The notes beneath the pieces were generated by a model, which was not told the origin of the DNA, did not search any database, and was given only the letters and a program-made list of their open reading frames with translations. A program made the position numbers and the translations under genes. Below are positions 12,814-24,294 of a stretch of DNA of 64,000 bases, piece by piece. Origin of the DNA: Gammaproteobacteria bacterium (GTDB taxonomy: Bacteria > Pseudomonadota > Gammaproteobacteria > Burkholderiales > Rhodocyclaceae). The stretch is from assembly GCA_018828385.1 (NCBI GenBank), contig JAHJVE010000014.1, positions 62,001 to 126,000 of the forward strand, read 5' to 3'. Positions within the stretch are counted from its first letter, which is position 1. Every line of letters begins with the position of its first letter.

Positions 12814-15096
12814 TTAAAACGTGGTGCCCATCTGGAACTGGAAAGACTCGGACTTATCGTCTGACTGCTTATTGAGCGGCCGACCAAAGCTGAATTTTAG
12901 CGGACCTATCGGAGAAATCCACGCGGCCGATAAACCCGTCGAATAGCGAAGGCCACTGGAAGACTGACCTGCATCATTCCCATATACCTGGCCGGCATCA
13001 AAGAACCATCCCATGCGGAAACTCTTTTCCATGCCCGGGATACCCCATAGCAACTCGGCATTACCAATCACCCGGCTGTTACCCCCAAGTCTGTATTGGT
13101 TGCCATTCACATCAGTCTGAACCGGGCCAAGACTGGAGGCTTTGTATCCACGCACGGAACCAATACCCCCCGCGTAGAAATTCTTGAAGAAGGGCAATCC
13201 TGAATCACCATAGCCTTCGGCATAACCGACTTCGCCGTTCAGCATCAGCGTAAACCTTGAAGTGAGCGGGATGAAATGCTGCAGTTGATAACTGGCACGG
13301 TAGTACGTCAGGTCACCACCGGGCAGCGCCACTTCCAGCGCAGCCTTTTGGTAAGTTCCGCGCGTCGGGAAGAAATAGCTATCCTTGCCATCACTCGCCC
13401 AACTCAAGGTTAGCGGAATGGAAAGATTCGTTTCACCAAAATTGTTAACGTAATCGATGTAATACTGAGGACTGTTGGCATAGGTTGAAATAGTCGTCGA
13501 GTCGACGCCCAAGCCAAAGCCCAGCGACTCTTTCTCTCCAATCGGGAAACCAAAGCGGAGCCCCCCACCGTAAGACGACGAACTATAGGCAGCAATTGCC
13601 GTAGTCGTCGTATTCACCGTCCGCTGATAAATATCGAAGCCCTGGCTGACACCATCCTGCGTGAAATACGGATTGGTATAGGAAAAGACATAGGTTCGAT
13701 AGGTCTTGGCAGAATTGACCTGAATTGAGACGTTGTTGCCGCTACCCATGAAGTTGTTCTGAGCGATCGAACCGGAGAGGATGATCTTGTCGGTGCTCGA
13801 TGTACCAAGACCCAGCATCAAATTTCCCGTCGGCTTCTCAGTCACATTGACGTTGACATCCAATTGGTCTGCTGTGCCGGACACCGCCGGAGTCTCGACG
13901 GCGACATCGCCAAAAAAGCCCAGGCGGTCGATGCGCTGTTTGGAAGCCGTTACCTTGTCAGCATCGTACCAGCCACCTTCCATCTGGCGCATTTCCCGGC
14001 GGATAACCTCGTCGCGGGTCTTGGTATTACCCGTCACATTGATGCGACGGACGTAAACCCGCTTGCCCGGATCGACAAATATGGTGAAAGCTACCGTGCG
14101 CTTTTCCTTGTCGATTTCCGGTGCGGCATTGACGTTGGCAAAAGCGTAACCCTCTTTGCCAAGTCGGTCGCTGATGGCCTTGGTCGTGTCATTGAGTTTT
14201 TCACGAGAAAAGACATCACCTGGCTTGATCGTCACCAGTTTTTTCAACTCATCTTCGGAAATTGAAAAATCGCCAGCCATCTTCACCGATGACACCTGGA
14301 AACGCTCGCCTTCAACAAGGTTGGCGGTAATGTACACGTCCTGCTTGTCGGGAGAAATCGAAACTTGTGTCGACTCGACGGTGAATTCGAGGTAACCCTG
14401 GTTCATGTAAAACGACTTCAGTTTTTCCAGATCGGCCGACAATTTCTGCCGGGAATACTGATCGTTCTTGGTATACCAGGTCAACCAACCGGGCGTCGTC
14501 AGTTCAAACTGACTGAGCAACTCTTTTTCGGAAAAGGCCTTGGTGCCGACCAAATTGATCTGCTTGATCTTGGCGGCAGAACCTTCTTCGATGTTGAAAT
14601 TGATTCCGACACGATTGCGCTCGAGCGGCGTAACGGTGGTCGTGATATTGGCGGCATACTTGCCCCGCGTCAGGTATTGGCGCTTGAGTTCCTGCTCGGC
14701 CTTTTCCAGCAGAGCACGGTCAAAGATGCGTCCGTCGGCAATACCCGTTTCCTTGAGCGCCTTGACAATGACATCCTTGTCAAACTCCTTGAGACCAACA
14801 AAATTGATGGTCGCGATAGCCGGGCGCTCCTGGACGACAACAACCATGACGTCGTTCTCGACCTCAATCCGCACATCCTTGAAGAAGCCCGTGGCAAAGA
14901 GCGCCTTGATCGACTGCGCGGCTTTTTCATCGGTCAGCGTTTCACCGACCTTGACCGGGAGGTAGCCGAAAACCGTCCCGGCCTCGGTACGTTGTATGCC
15001 TTCGACCCGGATGTCCTTGACCGCAAAAGGTTCAAAAGCCATTGCCGGTGATGCAAAGGCGCCAGCAATCAGGATGGACAACAGGGATTTTTTCAT
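12814..15096 (-). CDS. bamA: Outer membrane protein assembly factor BamA
   Basis: 760 residues: a signal peptide (SLLSILIAGAFASPAMA), five POTRA domains (about 25-420, the first beginning FAVKDIRVEGIQRTEAG) and a 16-strand barrel. The loop-6 motif is present as GSVRGYKASSLGP. The last residue is Phe (FQFQMGTTF), the usual outer-membrane targeting end. It is the essential core of the BAM complex. Three bases separate it from rseP and 15 from skp. Confidence 0.97.
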   Translation of the reverse strand: MKKSLLSILIAGAFASPAMAFEPFAVKDIRVEGIQRTEAGTVFGYLPVKVGETLTDEKAAQSIKALFATGFFKDVRIEVENDVMVVVVQERPAIATINFVGLKEFDKDVIVKALKETGIADGRIFDRALLEKAEQELKRQYLTRGKYAANITTTVTPLERNRVGINFNIEEGSAAKIKQINLVGTKAFSEKELLSQFELTTPGWLTWYTKNDQYSRQKLSADLEKLKSFYMNQGYLEFTVESTQVSISPDKQDVYITANLVEGERFQVSSVKMAGDFSISEDELKKLVTIKPGDVFSREKLNDTTKAISDRLGKEGYAFANVNAAPEIDKEKRTVAFTIFVDPGKRVYVRRINVTGNTKTRDEVIRREMRQMEGGWYDADKVTASKQRIDRLGFFGDVAVETPAVSGTADQLDVNVNVTEKPTGNLMLGLGTSSTDKIILSGSIAQNNFMGSGNNVSIQVNSAKTYRTYVFSYTNPYFTQDGVSQGFDIYQRTVNTTTTAIAAYSSSSYGGGLRFGFPIGEKESLGFGLGVDSTTISTYANSPQYYIDYVNNFGETNLSIPLTLSWASDGKDSYFFPTRGTYQKAALEVALPGGDLTYYRASYQLQHFIPLTSRFTLMLNGEVGYAEGYGDSGLPFFKNFYAGGIGSVRGYKASSLGPVQTDVNGNQYRLGGNSRVIGNAELLWGIPGMEKSFRMGWFFDAGQVYGNDAGQSSSGLRYSTGLSAAWISPIGPLKFSFGRPLNKQSDDKSESFQFQMGTTF

Positions 15097-15099
15097 CGT

Positions 15100-16467
15100 T
15101 CAGCCGTTAAACAGGCGAGTCAAGTCGTTAAAAAAGGCGAAAGCCATCAATGCAAACAGAATGGACATGCCAACTTGTTGTCCAATTTCCATGGCCCGCT
15201 CCGAAAGCGGCCTGCGCATGACGACTTCGATCACATGATACAACAAATGCCCACCGTCCAGCACCGGGATGGGAAGCAGATTAAGCACGCCCAGACTGAT
15301 GCTGAGCAGCGCCATGAACTTGAGGTAGTAGTCCAGCCCGAGACGCGCTGACTGGCCCGCATAATCGGCAATGGTCACTGGTCCCGAGAGATTTTTCCAG
15401 GAAACCTCCCCGGTCAACATCTTGCCCAGCATAATCAGGCTGAACACCGACTTATCCCACGTCTCATCGAGCGCCTTGCCCGCCGCTTCAATGACACCAT
15501 AGCTGACAAAGGTTTTCACCTCACGACGAGGTTTCGGACCGTCGGCTACCGCCACACCGATCTTGCCGACCGTCTGCCCGCGCTCCGAAATTGCCTCGGG
15601 AATCAAGTCGACCGTAACAATCTCTCCCTGACGCTCAATTTTCAGATGGAGCGATATTGTTGCCGAGTCACGGACAACTCCGACCAGATCGTACCAAGAG
15701 GAAATATCCTTTCCGGCAATCGACAAAACCCGGTCCCCGGACAACAGGCCAACGCGGTCAGCAACACTATTGGCAACGACTTTGCCAATCACCGGCGGCA
15801 AATCCGGTCGATAGAAGCGAATCCCCAGGCGCTCCAGTGCATCGCCCTCCCAGCCCTGCTCGCCAGCGGCGGTCAGGTAGAGTTGACGGACAACTATCTC
15901 TTCGCGTTCATTGATCACTTCAAGCGCGACGGACTCGTGATCGACGGCCTTGTGCAAAAGCGTCCAGCGCAGGTCGCTCCAGGTAGCCACCGGCTGGCCG
16001 TCAACCGATCTGACCTGTTCGCCATTGCCGACGGCCGCCATGGCCGCCGGCGTGCCGACGGGGGGCGTACCGAGGACGGGTAGCAATTCCTCGCTACCGT
16101 GCATGAATACAGCCCAATAAATCAGGATGGCCAGCGCAAAATTGGCCAGCGGCCCAGCCGCCACGATGACGCTGCGCCGGCCAACGCTCTGGCGATTAAA
16201 GGCGCGATGGACTTCATTTTGGGCAACCGGGTCTTCGCGCTCGTCGAGCATTTTTACGTAGCCACCCAATGGAAAAAGACTGATCGCCCATTCGGTCTGA
16301 TCTTTGCCCAGTCGCTTTTTCCACAACATGCGACCAAAGCCGACAGAAAACCGGAGAACCTTCACGCCACACAATCGCGCCGCCACGTAGTGTCCCAGTT
16401 CATGAAAAACAATCAGGACCCCCAAAACCACCACAAACGCGGCAAGGTAATACGGGATGTTATTCAC
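15100..16467 (-). CDS. rseP: Site-2 intramembrane zinc metalloprotease RseP
   Basis: 455 residues, GTG start overlapping the dxr stop (GTGA). The zinc motif HELGH lies at residues 22-26 inside the first membrane segment. Two PDZ domains follow (about 105-200 and 205-300). The second active-site element [16 protein letters not shown] lies in a C-terminal membrane segment. In E. coli RseP cleaves anti-sigma-E RseA in the envelope stress response; the neighbours bamA and skp are themselves sigma-E targets there. No sigma-E genes occur in this window. Confidence 0.95.
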   Translation of the reverse strand: MNNIPYYLAAFVVVLGVLIVFHELGHYVAARLCGVKVLRFSVGFGRMLWKKRLGKDQTEWAISLFPLGGYVKMLDEREDPVAQNEVHRAFNRQSVGRRSVIVAAGPLANFALAILIYWAVFMHGSEELLPVLGTPPVGTPAAMAAVGNGEQVRSVDGQPVATWSDLRWTLLHKAVDHESVALEVINEREEIVVRQLYLTAAGEQGWEGDALERLGIRFYRPDLPPVIGKVVANSVADRVGLLSGDRVLSIAGKDISSWYDLVGVVRDSATISLHLKIERQGEIVTVDLIPEAISERGQTVGKIGVAVADGPKPRREVKTFVSYGVIEAAGKALDETWDKSVFSLIMLGKMLTGEVSWKNLSGPVTIADYAGQSARLGLDYYLKFMALLSISLGVLNLLPIPVLDGGHLLYHVIEVVMRRPLSERAMEIGQQVGMSILFALMAFAFFNDLTRLFNG

Positions 16468-17660
16468 GCGAAACAGCGCTCCCGCACCATTTTGTGGGCT
16501 ATCTGGCGCGCCTCGGCATCGGCGGCAAGCACATCGGCAAGGCTACCCTCCGGGCCAGCCGGCAAGGCCTGAAGGACAGCTTCGTCAAGCTGTGCAATGC
16601 CGAGAAACGGCAATTTGCCATCAAGAAAAGCCGCAACGGCGACTTCATTGGCAGCATTCAGGATGGCCGGCGCCGTGCCGCCCTCACGCAATACTTCGTA
16701 GGCCAGTTGCAGGCAGCGAAATCTCTCGAAATCCGGCTCGACAAAGTCAAGTCGGGCAATCTTGAAAAGATCGAGCGGCTCGACCCCCGCAGCAATTCGC
16801 TCCGGCCATGCCATCGCGTAGGCGATCGGGGTCCGCATGTCCGGGTTCCCCAGCTGCGCCAGGACCGAACCGTCGACGTACTGAACGGCAGAGTGAATCA
16901 CGCTTTGCGGATGGACAACAACCTGAATCATTTCCGGCGGAGCATCAAACAGCCAGCGCGCCTCGATAACCTCCAGCCCCTTGTTCATCATGGTCGCTGA
17001 ATCAACGGAAATCTTGCGCCCCATGACCCAATTTGGATGGGCGCAGGCTTGATCCGGCGTCACGTTCGCCAGATCGGCCAAGGGGGTGTTGCGGAACGGG
17101 CCGCCCGAAGCCGTCAACAGGATTTTCTGGACACCGCATTGAGGTAGCCCCCGTTCGAAATCGCCGGGCAGGGATTGGAAAATGGCATTGTGTTCGCTAT
17201 CGACAGGAAGTAGCGATGCGCCATACTCACGCACCGCGCGCATGAACAACTCACCAGCCATGACCAACACTTCCTTGTTGGCCAGCATGACCTTCTTGCC
17301 AGCTCGTGCAGCGGCAAGGGTTGGCTCCAGGCCGGCAGCGCCGACAATGGCCGCCATCACCGCATCGACTTCCGGCATGGCCGACAACTCAACGAGCGCC
17401 TCAACACCATGGCGGACTTCAGTATCCAACCCGGCGCCGCGGCAACGTTCAGCAAGCTGGGCCGCCAGAGGGGCGTCACGAAGTACGGCGAAGCGAGGAC
17501 GAAACTCAATGCATTGCTCGAACAGCTTTTCAATTTGGCTATGCGCACATAGGGCAAATGCCCGGTAACGCCCTGGATGACGCCGGATCACATCCAGTGT
17601 ACTGACACCAATCGAGCCGGTCGAACCAAGTACAGTGATGTTTTGCAAGATTGCGCTCAC
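16464..17660 (-). CDS. dxr: 1-deoxy-D-xylulose 5-phosphate reductoisomerase
   Basis: 398 residues, GTG start overlapping the cdsA stop (GTGA). It is the second enzyme of the MEP isoprenoid pathway, making MEP from DXP with NADPH. The NADPH-binding [13 protein letters not shown] is at the N-terminus. Metal and substrate motifs follow: [38 protein letters not shown]. Its product pathway feeds UppS, encoded two genes upstream. Confidence 0.97.
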   Translation of the reverse strand: MSAILQNITVLGSTGSIGVSTLDVIRRHPGRYRAFALCAHSQIEKLFEQCIEFRPRFAVLRDAPLAAQLAERCRGAGLDTEVRHGVEALVELSAMPEVDAVMAAIVGAAGLEPTLAAARAGKKVMLANKEVLVMAGELFMRAVREYGASLLPVDSEHNAIFQSLPGDFERGLPQCGVQKILLTASGGPFRNTPLADLANVTPDQACAHPNWVMGRKISVDSATMMNKGLEVIEARWLFDAPPEMIQVVVHPQSVIHSAVQYVDGSVLAQLGNPDMRTPIAYAMAWPERIAAGVEPLDLFKIARLDFVEPDFERFRCLQLAYEVLREGGTAPAILNAANEVAVAAFLDGKLPFLGIAQLDEAVLQALPAGPEGSLADVLAADAEARQIAHKMVRERCFA

Positions 17661-18487
17661 CGGGATGCGAACAACAGCCAGACCAGAGCGACAACCGGCA
17701 AGGTCGAGGTCAGGCTGTCTATGCGATCGAGTACACCGCCATGGCCGGGAAGAATGTTGCTGCTGTCCTTGATGCCTGCCTTGCGCTTGAGCAACGATTC
17801 ATAGAGATCGCCAACGATGCTGACGGCAGTAACGCCGACCAGCGCGGCAATCCACAGAGGCAAGGGCATGAAATCCAAGCCGAACAGTTGGCGAACAACC
17901 AAACCGTAAACAACCACGCCAACACCAGCCCCGATCGCCCCTTCCCAGGTTTTGCCCGGGCTGATCGTCGGTGCCAGCTTGTTTTTGCCGAAGGCCTTTC
18001 CGGAAAAATAGGCGGCGATATCGGCCATCCAGACGACAGCAAAAATGCCGAGCAACGCACCCGCCCCAAGCATCCGCAACTGGACCATGGCCAGCCAGGT
18101 CGGCAGCAAGACAACCGCCCCAACCATAAGGCCGGAAAAGCCGCCGAGCGACCACTTGTTTTTGAGCCAGAGCGGCATGACCAAACACCAGAATGCGGCA
18201 GCCACAGCATAAACAAGGAAAACCCAAGGCTGCGCGGGAGCGGAAAGTTCTCCGGCGCCAATCACGTTCGGCTCAAACACGGAGAGCAGCGCACAAATCA
18301 GCGCTGTTGCCACCCCGAGCATGATACGGCGGGAAGCCGGCCAGCCAAGCAAGGCACCCCACTCCCAGGCGGCAACACCGATGAACCCGGCCACCAATAG
18401 CGACCAGACAGCCTGTGACGAATAGAACAGGCTAGGCAAAAGCAACGCCATCAGGACGAGCGCCGTGATGACGCGGGTTTTAAGCAT
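17657..18487 (-). CDS. cdsA: Phosphatidate cytidylyltransferase
   Basis: 276 residues from ATG 18487, overlapping the uppS end by 8 bases. An integral membrane enzyme with about eight hydrophobic segments that makes CDP-diacylglycerol, the precursor of phospholipids. The family signature near the C-terminus is present: [35 protein letters not shown]. An upstream open extension to 18661 overlaps uppS and was not used. Confidence 0.95.
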   Translation of the reverse strand: MLKTRVITALVLMALLLPSLFYSSQAVWSLLVAGFIGVAAWEWGALLGWPASRRIMLGVATALICALLSVFEPNVIGAGELSAPAQPWVFLVYAVAAAFWCLVMPLWLKNKWSLGGFSGLMVGAVVLLPTWLAMVQLRMLGAGALLGIFAVVWMADIAAYFSGKAFGKNKLAPTISPGKTWEGAIGAGVGVVVYGLVVRQLFGLDFMPLPLWIAALVGVTAVSIVGDLYESLLKRKAGIKDSSNILPGHGGVLDRIDSLTSTLPVVALVWLLFASR

Positions 18488-19241
18488 TCGGCTTTTCCAC
18501 CAATTGTTCGCTGGTCCGGCCAAAACGACGTTCTCGTTGCTGAAACGAAGCAATCGCCTTGTCGAACTCGGCGGTATCGAAATCCGGCCAAAGAGTCGGT
18601 GTGAAATACAGTTCGGTGTAGGCCAGTTGCCAAAGCAGGAAATTGCTGATTCGCTCTTCACCGCCGGTACGGATGAAGAGGTCCGGCTCGGGTGCGAAAT
18701 TCATCGACAGATGCGGTTCGAGATCGGCATCCTGCCAGCCGCTGCGCTTGTCGGGTTGCGCTGCGAGCATGTGCTCAACTGCCTGCATGATGTCCCAGCG
18801 ACCGCCGTAGTTGGCCGCAATGGTCAGATCGAGACGGGTATTGCCGGCTGTCCTCGCCTCGGCTTGCCGAATCAGCTCCTGGAGTTTCGGCTCGAAACGC
18901 GACAGATCGCCGATCACGCGGAGACGAACACCGTTGCGGTCGAGCTTGTCGACTTCCTGTTCGAGCGCCTTGACGAAGAGTTGCATGAGCAGCGACACCT
19001 CTTCCTGCGGTCGACGCCAATTTTCGGATGAAAATGCAAACAGGGTCAGGTACTGAATGCTGCGCTCAAGGCAAGCGCGGACCATTTCGCGGACGAGTTC
19101 GACACCTTTGACGTGGCCGGCAACACGGGGCAGAAATCGCTTTTTTGCCCAGCGTCCGTTGCCATCCATGATGACGGCGACGTGCCGTGGCACCACCGCC
19201 GTCGGCGGGACCTGTCGTGTCGAACTTGAAAAGAGGGCCAT
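18480..19241 (-). CDS. uppS: Undecaprenyl diphosphate synthase (cis-prenyltransferase)
   Basis: 253 residues. It makes the C55 lipid carrier for peptidoglycan and O-antigen from FPP and IPP. The catalytic Asp lies in [13 protein letters not shown] (Asp26). The C-terminal signature [19 protein letters not shown] and the end [15 protein letters not shown] are typical. Spacing to frr is 27 bases; it overlaps cdsA. Confidence 0.97.
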   Translation of the reverse strand: MALFSSSTRQVPPTAVVPRHVAVIMDGNGRWAKKRFLPRVAGHVKGVELVREMVRACLERSIQYLTLFAFSSENWRRPQEEVSLLMQLFVKALEQEVDKLDRNGVRLRVIGDLSRFEPKLQELIRQAEARTAGNTRLDLTIAANYGGRWDIMQAVEHMLAAQPDKRSGWQDADLEPHLSMNFAPEPDLFIRTGGEERISNFLLWQLAYTELYFTPTLWPDFDTAEFDKAIASFQQRERRFGRTSEQLVEKPNA

Positions 19242-19268
19242 TCAGCCGGGAATTCGAGCGAAACCGGC

Positions 19269-19826
19269 TTAAACCTGCATGAGCTCGGCCTCTTTGGCGG
19301 CGAGCATCTTGTCGACTTCGACGATGTAGCGATCAGTCAGTTTCTGGACGTCGTCCTGTGCCTTGCGCTCGTCATCCTCGGGAATCTCGCCTTTTTTCAG
19401 CGCGTCCTTGAGGTGGGAAATGGCATCCCGACGCAGATTGCGTATGGCGACTTTGACGCCCTCGCCTTCGGTCCTGACAATCTTAATCATTTCCTTGCGG
19501 CGCTCTTCGGTCAGAGCCGGCATCGGCACGCGAATAAGGTCACCCTGCGATGCCGGATTGAGGCCAAGATCGCAGTCACGAATGGCTTTCTCGACCTTTT
19601 GCAGCATGGCCTTTTCCCAAGGCTGAACACCAATGGTCCGGGCATCAACCAGCGTAATGTTGGCAACCTGATTGACCGGCACCATGGAGCCGTAGTAATC
19701 GACCTGGACGTGATCGAGCAAGCCGGTATGGGCCCGGCCGGTACGAATTTTTTGCAGATCCAGGCGCAGCGCCTCAAGGGACTTCTGCATCTTGCCTTCA
19801 GCGGTTTTCTTGAGTTCAGGAATCAT
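19269..19826 (-). CDS. frr: Ribosome recycling factor
   Basis: 185 residues, exact family length. The conserved start [19 protein letters not shown] and the motif [14 protein letters not shown] are present, with the hinge around [12 protein letters not shown]. With EF-G it splits the ribosome after termination. Order pyrH-frr-uppS is conserved in many bacteria. Confidence 0.98.
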   Translation of the reverse strand: MIPELKKTAEGKMQKSLEALRLDLQKIRTGRAHTGLLDHVQVDYYGSMVPVNQVANITLVDARTIGVQPWEKAMLQKVEKAIRDCDLGLNPASQGDLIRVPMPALTEERRKEMIKIVRTEGEGVKVAIRNLRRDAISHLKDALKKGEIPEDDERKAQDDVQKLTDRYIVEVDKMLAAKEAELMQV

Positions 19827-19839
19827 GTTTTAGTCTCCC

Positions 19840-20556
19840 TCAGCAATAGACCAGCGTACCTTCATCTTCACCACAGACCACGCGCTTCAGCGCGCCAGCC
19901 TTGAAGATGGAAAACACGTTGATCGGCAATTTTTGATCACGGCACAGCGCGAAGGCGGTCGCATCCATGACCGCCAGATTTTTGGAGATCGCTTCGTTGA
20001 AACTGATCTTGTCGTAGCGAGTGGCCAAAGGATCCTTTTTTGGATCGGCCGAATAGATGCCATCGACCTTGGTCGCCTTGAGGACGATTTCCGCGCCGAT
20101 TTCCGAGCCGCGCAATGCTGCAGCGGTATCGGTCGTAAAGAAGGGGTTGCCGGTACCGGCACCGAAAATGACGATCTTGCCTTCTTCGAGGTATCGGATG
20201 GCCTTGCCGCGAATATAGGGTTCGACCACTTGCTCGATATTCAGGGCCGACTGCACACGGGCGTTCAGGCCACCCTGGCGGAATGCATCGGACAGCGCCA
20301 TGGCGTTCATCACCGTGGCCAGCATGCCCATGTAATCCGCGGTAGCTCTATCCATCCCGGTAGCCGTACCGGCCATGCCGCGAAAGATATTGCCACCGCC
20401 GATCACGACGCCGATTTCCACCCCCAGATCGGCGACCGCCTTGATCTCTCCAACAATCCCGCCGATGGTCTGCGGGTTGATGCCGTAGGCGTCATTGCCC
20501 ATGAGGGCCTCGCCGGAGAGTTTCAGGAGGATGCGCTTGTACTTGGGTGCGGACAT
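19840..20556 (-). CDS. pyrH: UMP kinase
   Basis: 238 residues from ATG 20556, which is preceded by AAAGGAA. A TTG start 15 bases upstream would add five residues but would place the ribosome site inside the gene. The family N-terminus [15 protein letters not shown] and the nucleotide motif [11 protein letters not shown] are present. It phosphorylates UMP to UDP; bacterial UMPK is hexameric and GTP/UTP regulated. Confidence 0.97.
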   Translation of the reverse strand: MSAPKYKRILLKLSGEALMGNDAYGINPQTIGGIVGEIKAVADLGVEIGVVIGGGNIFRGMAGTATGMDRATADYMGMLATVMNAMALSDAFRQGGLNARVQSALNIEQVVEPYIRGKAIRYLEEGKIVIFGAGTGNPFFTTDTAAALRGSEIGAEIVLKATKVDGIYSADPKKDPLATRYDKISFNEAISKNLAVMDATAFALCRDQKLPINVFSIFKAGALKRVVCGEDEGTLVYC

Positions 20557-20571
20557 CGGCGTTCCTTTCAA

Positions 20572-21471
20572 TTACTTCTTGGCGGCAGCAGCGGCAGCCT
20601 GGGCAGCGACTTCGGCAGCGAAGTCGTCAACCTTCTTTTCGATGCCTTCACCGACAATAAACAGCGTGAAGGCCGCAACCGAAGCGCCCTTTTCCTTCAG
20701 CAGTTGTTCGATGGTCTGTTTGCCATCGGCCGCCTTGACGAAAACCTGACCGAGCAGGGTAACGTCTTTCAGGTATTTCTGAACCGTACCTTCGGCGATC
20801 TTTTCGAGCATCGCTTCCGGCTTGCCGGCTTCGCGGGCCTTTTCGATGGCAACACGGCGCTCGGTATCGAGCAGGTCGGACGAAACACCGGAAGCATCGA
20901 GCGACTTCGGCTTGGAAGCAGCAATGTGCATCGCCAGATCCTTGCCCAGTTGCTCATCGCCACCCACCACGTCAACCACGACGCCAACCTTGGCGCCACC
21001 GTGGATGTAGGAGACCAGCTTGCCCTTGGCTTCGAAACGAACGAAGCGGCGGATGCTCATGTTTTCGCCGATCTTGCCGACCAAGGCGGAACGGGTCGAT
21101 TCGACCGTACCTTCGCCCATGGGCAGCGCGGATAGCGCAGCGACGTCGGCCGGATTCTTGTCGGCAACCAGCGCGGCCGAGCCGTTGGCCAGCGCGATGA
21201 ATTCGTCGTTCTTGGCAACGAAGTCGGTTTCGCTGTTGACTTCGATGATGGCGCCTTGCTGGCCATCTGCCGAGATGCTGACGGCAACGATGCCTTCGGC
21301 AGCGATACGGGTTGCAGCCTTGCTGGCCTTGTTGCCGAGCTTGACGCGGAGGATTTCCTCAGCCTTGACCATGTCGCCATCGGCTTCGGTCAAGGCCTTC
21401 TTGCATTCCATCATGGGCGCATCGGTCTTGCCGCGCAGTTCAGCCACCATGCTTGCGGTAATTGCCGCCAT
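20572..21471 (-). CDS. tsf: Elongation factor Ts
   Basis: 299 residues. N-terminal UBA-like domain with [20 protein letters not shown], then the core with the [10 protein letters not shown] motif that contacts EF-Tu. It exchanges GDP on EF-Tu. Upstream rpsB ends 56 bases away, and pyrH starts 15 bases after the stop. Confidence 0.98.
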   Translation of the reverse strand: MAAITASMVAELRGKTDAPMMECKKALTEADGDMVKAEEILRVKLGNKASKAATRIAAEGIVAVSISADGQQGAIIEVNSETDFVAKNDEFIALANGSAALVADKNPADVAALSALPMGEGTVESTRSALVGKIGENMSIRRFVRFEAKGKLVSYIHGGAKVGVVVDVVGGDEQLGKDLAMHIAASKPKSLDASGVSSDLLDTERRVAIEKAREAGKPEAMLEKIAEGTVQKYLKDVTLLGQVFVKAADGKQTIEQLLKEKGASVAAFTLFIVGEGIEKKVDDFAAEVAAQAAAAAAKK

Positions 21472-21527
21472 ATTCTTTCTCCTGAGCTTTTAAAACAGGC
21501 GGAGCTTAGCGCCCCGCCGTTACAACT

Positions 21528-22274
21528 TTATTCAGCTGCGTCGACGACTTCGACGAACTCGTCATCGCCACCGGCGCTGACGATTTCCTGCAGAACCTGA
21601 CTGCGACCTTCGAGGATGGCATCGGCCATGCCGCGGGCGTACAACTGGATGGCACGGGAAGAGTCGTCGTTACCCGGGATGACGTAGGCAACGCCATCCG
21701 GAGAGTGGTTGGTATCGACCACGCCGATGACCGGAATGCCAAGCTTTTCGGCTTCGGTAATGGCGATCTTGTGGTAGCCAACGTCGATAACGAAGATGGC
21801 GTCCGGCAGGCCGCCCATGTCCTTGATGCCGCCGATGGACTTCTGGAGCTTTTCCAGTTCGCGACGGAAGGTCAGCGCTTCCTTCTTCGGCATCTTTTCC
21901 AGCTCACCGGCTTCGACGGCAACTTCCATGTCCTTCAGACGCTTGATCGAGGTCTTGACGGTCTTGAAGTTGGTCAACATGCCACCCAGCCAACGCTGAT
22001 CGACGAACGGCGAGCCGGCGCGCAGCGCTTCTTCACCGATGATTTCGCGGGCTTGACGCTTGGTGCCAACGAACAGCAAGGTGCCGCGATTGGCGGACAG
22101 CTTCTTCACGAAAGCGATGGCTTCGTTGTACTTGGCCAGGGTCTTTTCGAGGTTGACGATGTGAATCTTGTTACGGGCACCGAAGATATACGGGGCCATT
22201 TTGGGGGACCAGAAACGGGTTTGGTGACCGAAGTGGACACCGGCTTCCAGCATTTCGCGCATGGTAACGGACAT
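21528..22274 (-). CDS. rpsB: 30S ribosomal protein S2
   Basis: 248 residues from ATG 22274, preceded by AAGGAG. The S2 start is [20 protein letters not shown]. Further motifs are [18 protein letters not shown] and [19 protein letters not shown]. It is the first gene of the long operon reading leftward to about 7.5 kb. Confidence 0.98.
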   Translation of the reverse strand: MSVTMREMLEAGVHFGHQTRFWSPKMAPYIFGARNKIHIVNLEKTLAKYNEAIAFVKKLSANRGTLLFVGTKRQAREIIGEEALRAGSPFVDQRWLGGMLTNFKTVKTSIKRLKDMEVAVEAGELEKMPKKEALTFRRELEKLQKSIGGIKDMGGLPDAIFVIDVGYHKIAITEAEKLGIPVIGVVDTNHSPDGVAYVIPGNDDSSRAIQLYARGMADAILEGRSQVLQEIVSAGGDDEFVEVVDAAE

Positions 22275-22437
22275 TGTAAAACTCCTTAAGGGTTGAACCT
22301 CCACCCGCCTGAAACGCCCGCCATTGTTGAATTCTGGCAGACACCCTTAATCGGCGGATGTGTGGATTTTGGTTGCCTGCACCGTGCAGACCACCGTTTT
22401 TTCAGCCATAACGGCTGAGAAAAACCTGCGGATTATA
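22275..22437 (-). promoter_or_regulatory. Probable rpsB promoter and about 150-base leader
   Basis: On the minus strand a perfect TATAAT (22432-22437) with an extended TG (TGCTATAAT) gives a start near 22425. The leader then holds a hairpin (TCAGCC-GTTAT-GGCTGA, flanked by T and A runs). Leaders of rpsB in other bacteria bind S2 for feedback; whether this one does is inference. The -35 region is weak. Confidence 0.6.
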
Positions 22438-22462
22438 GCAGCTGAACAGGCTTTCCGGAAGC

Positions 22463-23374
22463 TCAATAACCGTTCTGTTTGAGCGCCAGCAGCTGCAGCA
22501 TGCGCTCCAGATACGGTTGCCAGTCGGGCATCTGCAAGCCGAAGTCGGTTTCGAGGCGGGTGCAATCGAGACGCGAATTGGCCGGACGTCGGGCCGGGGT
22601 CGGATATTCCGCTGTCGTGATGGGGCGAATCGCTTCCGGCTTCAGACGCAGCTTGAAATCCGGCATCTGCCCGGCCAGCCCGACGACGGTCCGGGCAAAT
22701 TCGCACCAGCTGACCGGCCGCGCCGCAGCCAGGTGATAGATTTCATTTTTGGCCATTTTTCCCGGTTGACCGTAGCGAACCATGGCTAGCGCCACGCCGG
22801 TCACCGTCGCGATCAGCGCGGCCGGGGTTGGCGAGCCGAGCTGGTCATCGACGACCTCGAGGCTATCCCTGTCCCGCGCCAGACGCAGGATGGTCTTGAC
22901 GAAATTGCCGCCACGCGCCCCGAACACCCAGCTTGTGCGGAAGATCAGCGAGCGGCCGTCCACAGCGCGGATCGCGTCCTCGCCGGCCAGCTTGCTCCGG
23001 CCGTAAACGCTCAGCGGCCCGGTCGGATCGGTTTCCTCATAAGGCGCATCCTTGCTGCCGTCAAAGACATAATCGGTCGAGTAATGAACGAGCAAGGCGC
23101 CGAGTTCGGCAGCCTCCTCAGCCAGAATGCCCGGGGCTTCGGCGTTGATGCAGTGCACCAGATCAGGCTCCGACTCAGCCTTGTCGACGGCCGTGCAGGC
23201 CGCGGCATTGACGATGATCGATGGCCGATTTTGACGAATGACGGAACGAATCTGCGCCGGATCGGACAAATCGCATTCGTTCCGGCCGCAGGCCACGACC
23301 GGCCCGTGCGGCGCCAGCGAACGTTGCAACTGCCAGCCGACCTGACCATCTTTACCCAGCAACAGAATCGTCAT
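22463..23374 (-). CDS. rmlD: dTDP-4-dehydrorhamnose reductase
   Basis: 303 residues from ATG 23374. NAD(P)-binding GKDGQVGWQLQRSL at the N-terminus, then YSTDYVFDG and the catalytic YGRSKLAGE (YxxxK). It makes dTDP-L-rhamnose for surface polysaccharide. It stands alone: no rmlA, rmlB or rmlC is nearby, which is unusual. It diverges from map. A good dispersed-element copy lies inside (22741-22775) and encodes QPGKMAKNEIY. Confidence 0.9.
   Translation of the reverse strand: MTILLLGKDGQVGWQLQRSLAPHGPVVACGRNECDLSDPAQIRSVIRQNRPSIIVNAAACTAVDKAESEPDLVHCINAEAPGILAEEAAELGALLVHYSTDYVFDGSKDAPYEETDPTGPLSVYGRSKLAGEDAIRAVDGRSLIFRTSWVFGARGGNFVKTILRLARDRDSLEVVDDQLGSPTPAALIATVTGVALAMVRYGQPGKMAKNEIYHLAAARPVSWCEFARTVVGLAGQMPDFKLRLKPEAIRPITTAEYPTPARRPANSRLDCTRLETDFGLQMPDWQPYLERMLQLLALKQNGY
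22741..22775 (-). repeat. Good copy of the dispersed 35-bp element inside rmlD
   Basis: Minus-strand core CTACGGTCAACCGGG, then AAAAATGGCC and AAAAATGAAA. It is nearly identical to the consensus, including the GGCC between the two tracts. Confidence 0.88.
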
Positions 23375-23493
23375 CACAAAAGCCGTCAAATAGAGAAGCC
23401 ACAAGTATGCCATCGCGGGCGCTGCCAGCTTTGCGAAACCAGCCCCATCATTTATCCTTGCCCCCTTCCCCCATGCACCACAGAACAGCCGCC

Positions 23494-24294
23494 ATGAGCA
23501 TCAGCATCAAGACCCCCGAAGAAATCGAAAAAATGAGAATTGCCGGGCGTCTGGCCGGAGAAGTCCTCGATTACATTGCCCCCTACGTCAAAGCCGGCGT
23601 CACCACTGACGAACTCGACAAGCTTTGTCACGACTACATGGTCGATGTTCAAGGCTGCATCCCTGCCCCACTCAACTACGCACCGTCGGGCTACAACCCC
23701 TACCCCAAATCGATCTGCACCTCAGTCAATCAGCAGGTCTGCCACGGCGTTCCCGGCGAACGCGTGCTGAAGAACGGCGACATCATCAATCTCGACATCA
23801 CGACGATCAAGGACGGCTACCACGGCGACACCAGCCGGATGTTCATCGTCGGCGAAGGCTCGATCCAGGCCAGGCGCCTGTGCGAAATCACCTTCGAATG
23901 CATGTGGCTGGGCATTTCGGTCATCAAGCCGGGGGCGCACCTCGGCGACATCGGCGCGATCATCCAGAAATACGCCGAAAAGAACGGCTGCTCGGTCGTC
24001 CGCGAATTCTGCGGCCATGGTATCGGCGCCAAATTCCACGAAGATCCGCAAGTACTGCACTACGGCAAGGGCGGCACCGGACCGAGACTCGAGCCGGGCA
24101 TGATTTTCACCGTCGAACCGATGATCAACGCCGGCAAGGCCGCCATCCGCGAAATGGCCGATGGCTGGACCATCGTCACCAAGGACCGCAGCCTCTCGGC
24201 GCAGTGGGAACACACCGTGCTGGTCACCGAGACCGGCTACGAAATCATGACGCTTTCTGCCGGCGGCCGCGCCAAACCTGACTGGATCAACTGA
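23494..24294 (+). CDS. map: Methionine aminopeptidase, type I
   Basis: 266 residues from ATG 23494, the start that matches other type I enzymes ([19 protein letters not shown]). Metal ligands are visible in [21 protein letters not shown] (two Asp), [11 protein letters not shown] (His), FTVEPMIN (Glu) and AQWEHTVLV (Glu). It removes the initiator Met. The stop overlaps the glnD start by one base (TGATG). Confidence 0.97.
   Translation: MSISIKTPEEIEKMRIAGRLAGEVLDYIAPYVKAGVTTDELDKLCHDYMVDVQGCIPAPLNYAPSGYNPYPKSICTSVNQQVCHGVPGERVLKNGDIINLDITTIKDGYHGDTSRMFIVGEGSIQARRLCEITFECMWLGISVIKPGAHLGDIGAIIQKYAEKNGCSVVREFCGHGIGAKFHEDPQVLHYGKGGTGPRLEPGMIFTVEPMINAGKAAIREMADGWTIVTKDRSLSAQWEHTVLVTETGYEIMTLSAGGRAKPDWIN

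Noticed and set aside
22398..22425. Hairpin upstream of rpsB as a terminator of rmlD or rpsB
   Set aside because: It lies upstream of rpsB and beyond the 3' end of rmlD on the wrong side; it is better read as part of the rpsB leader.
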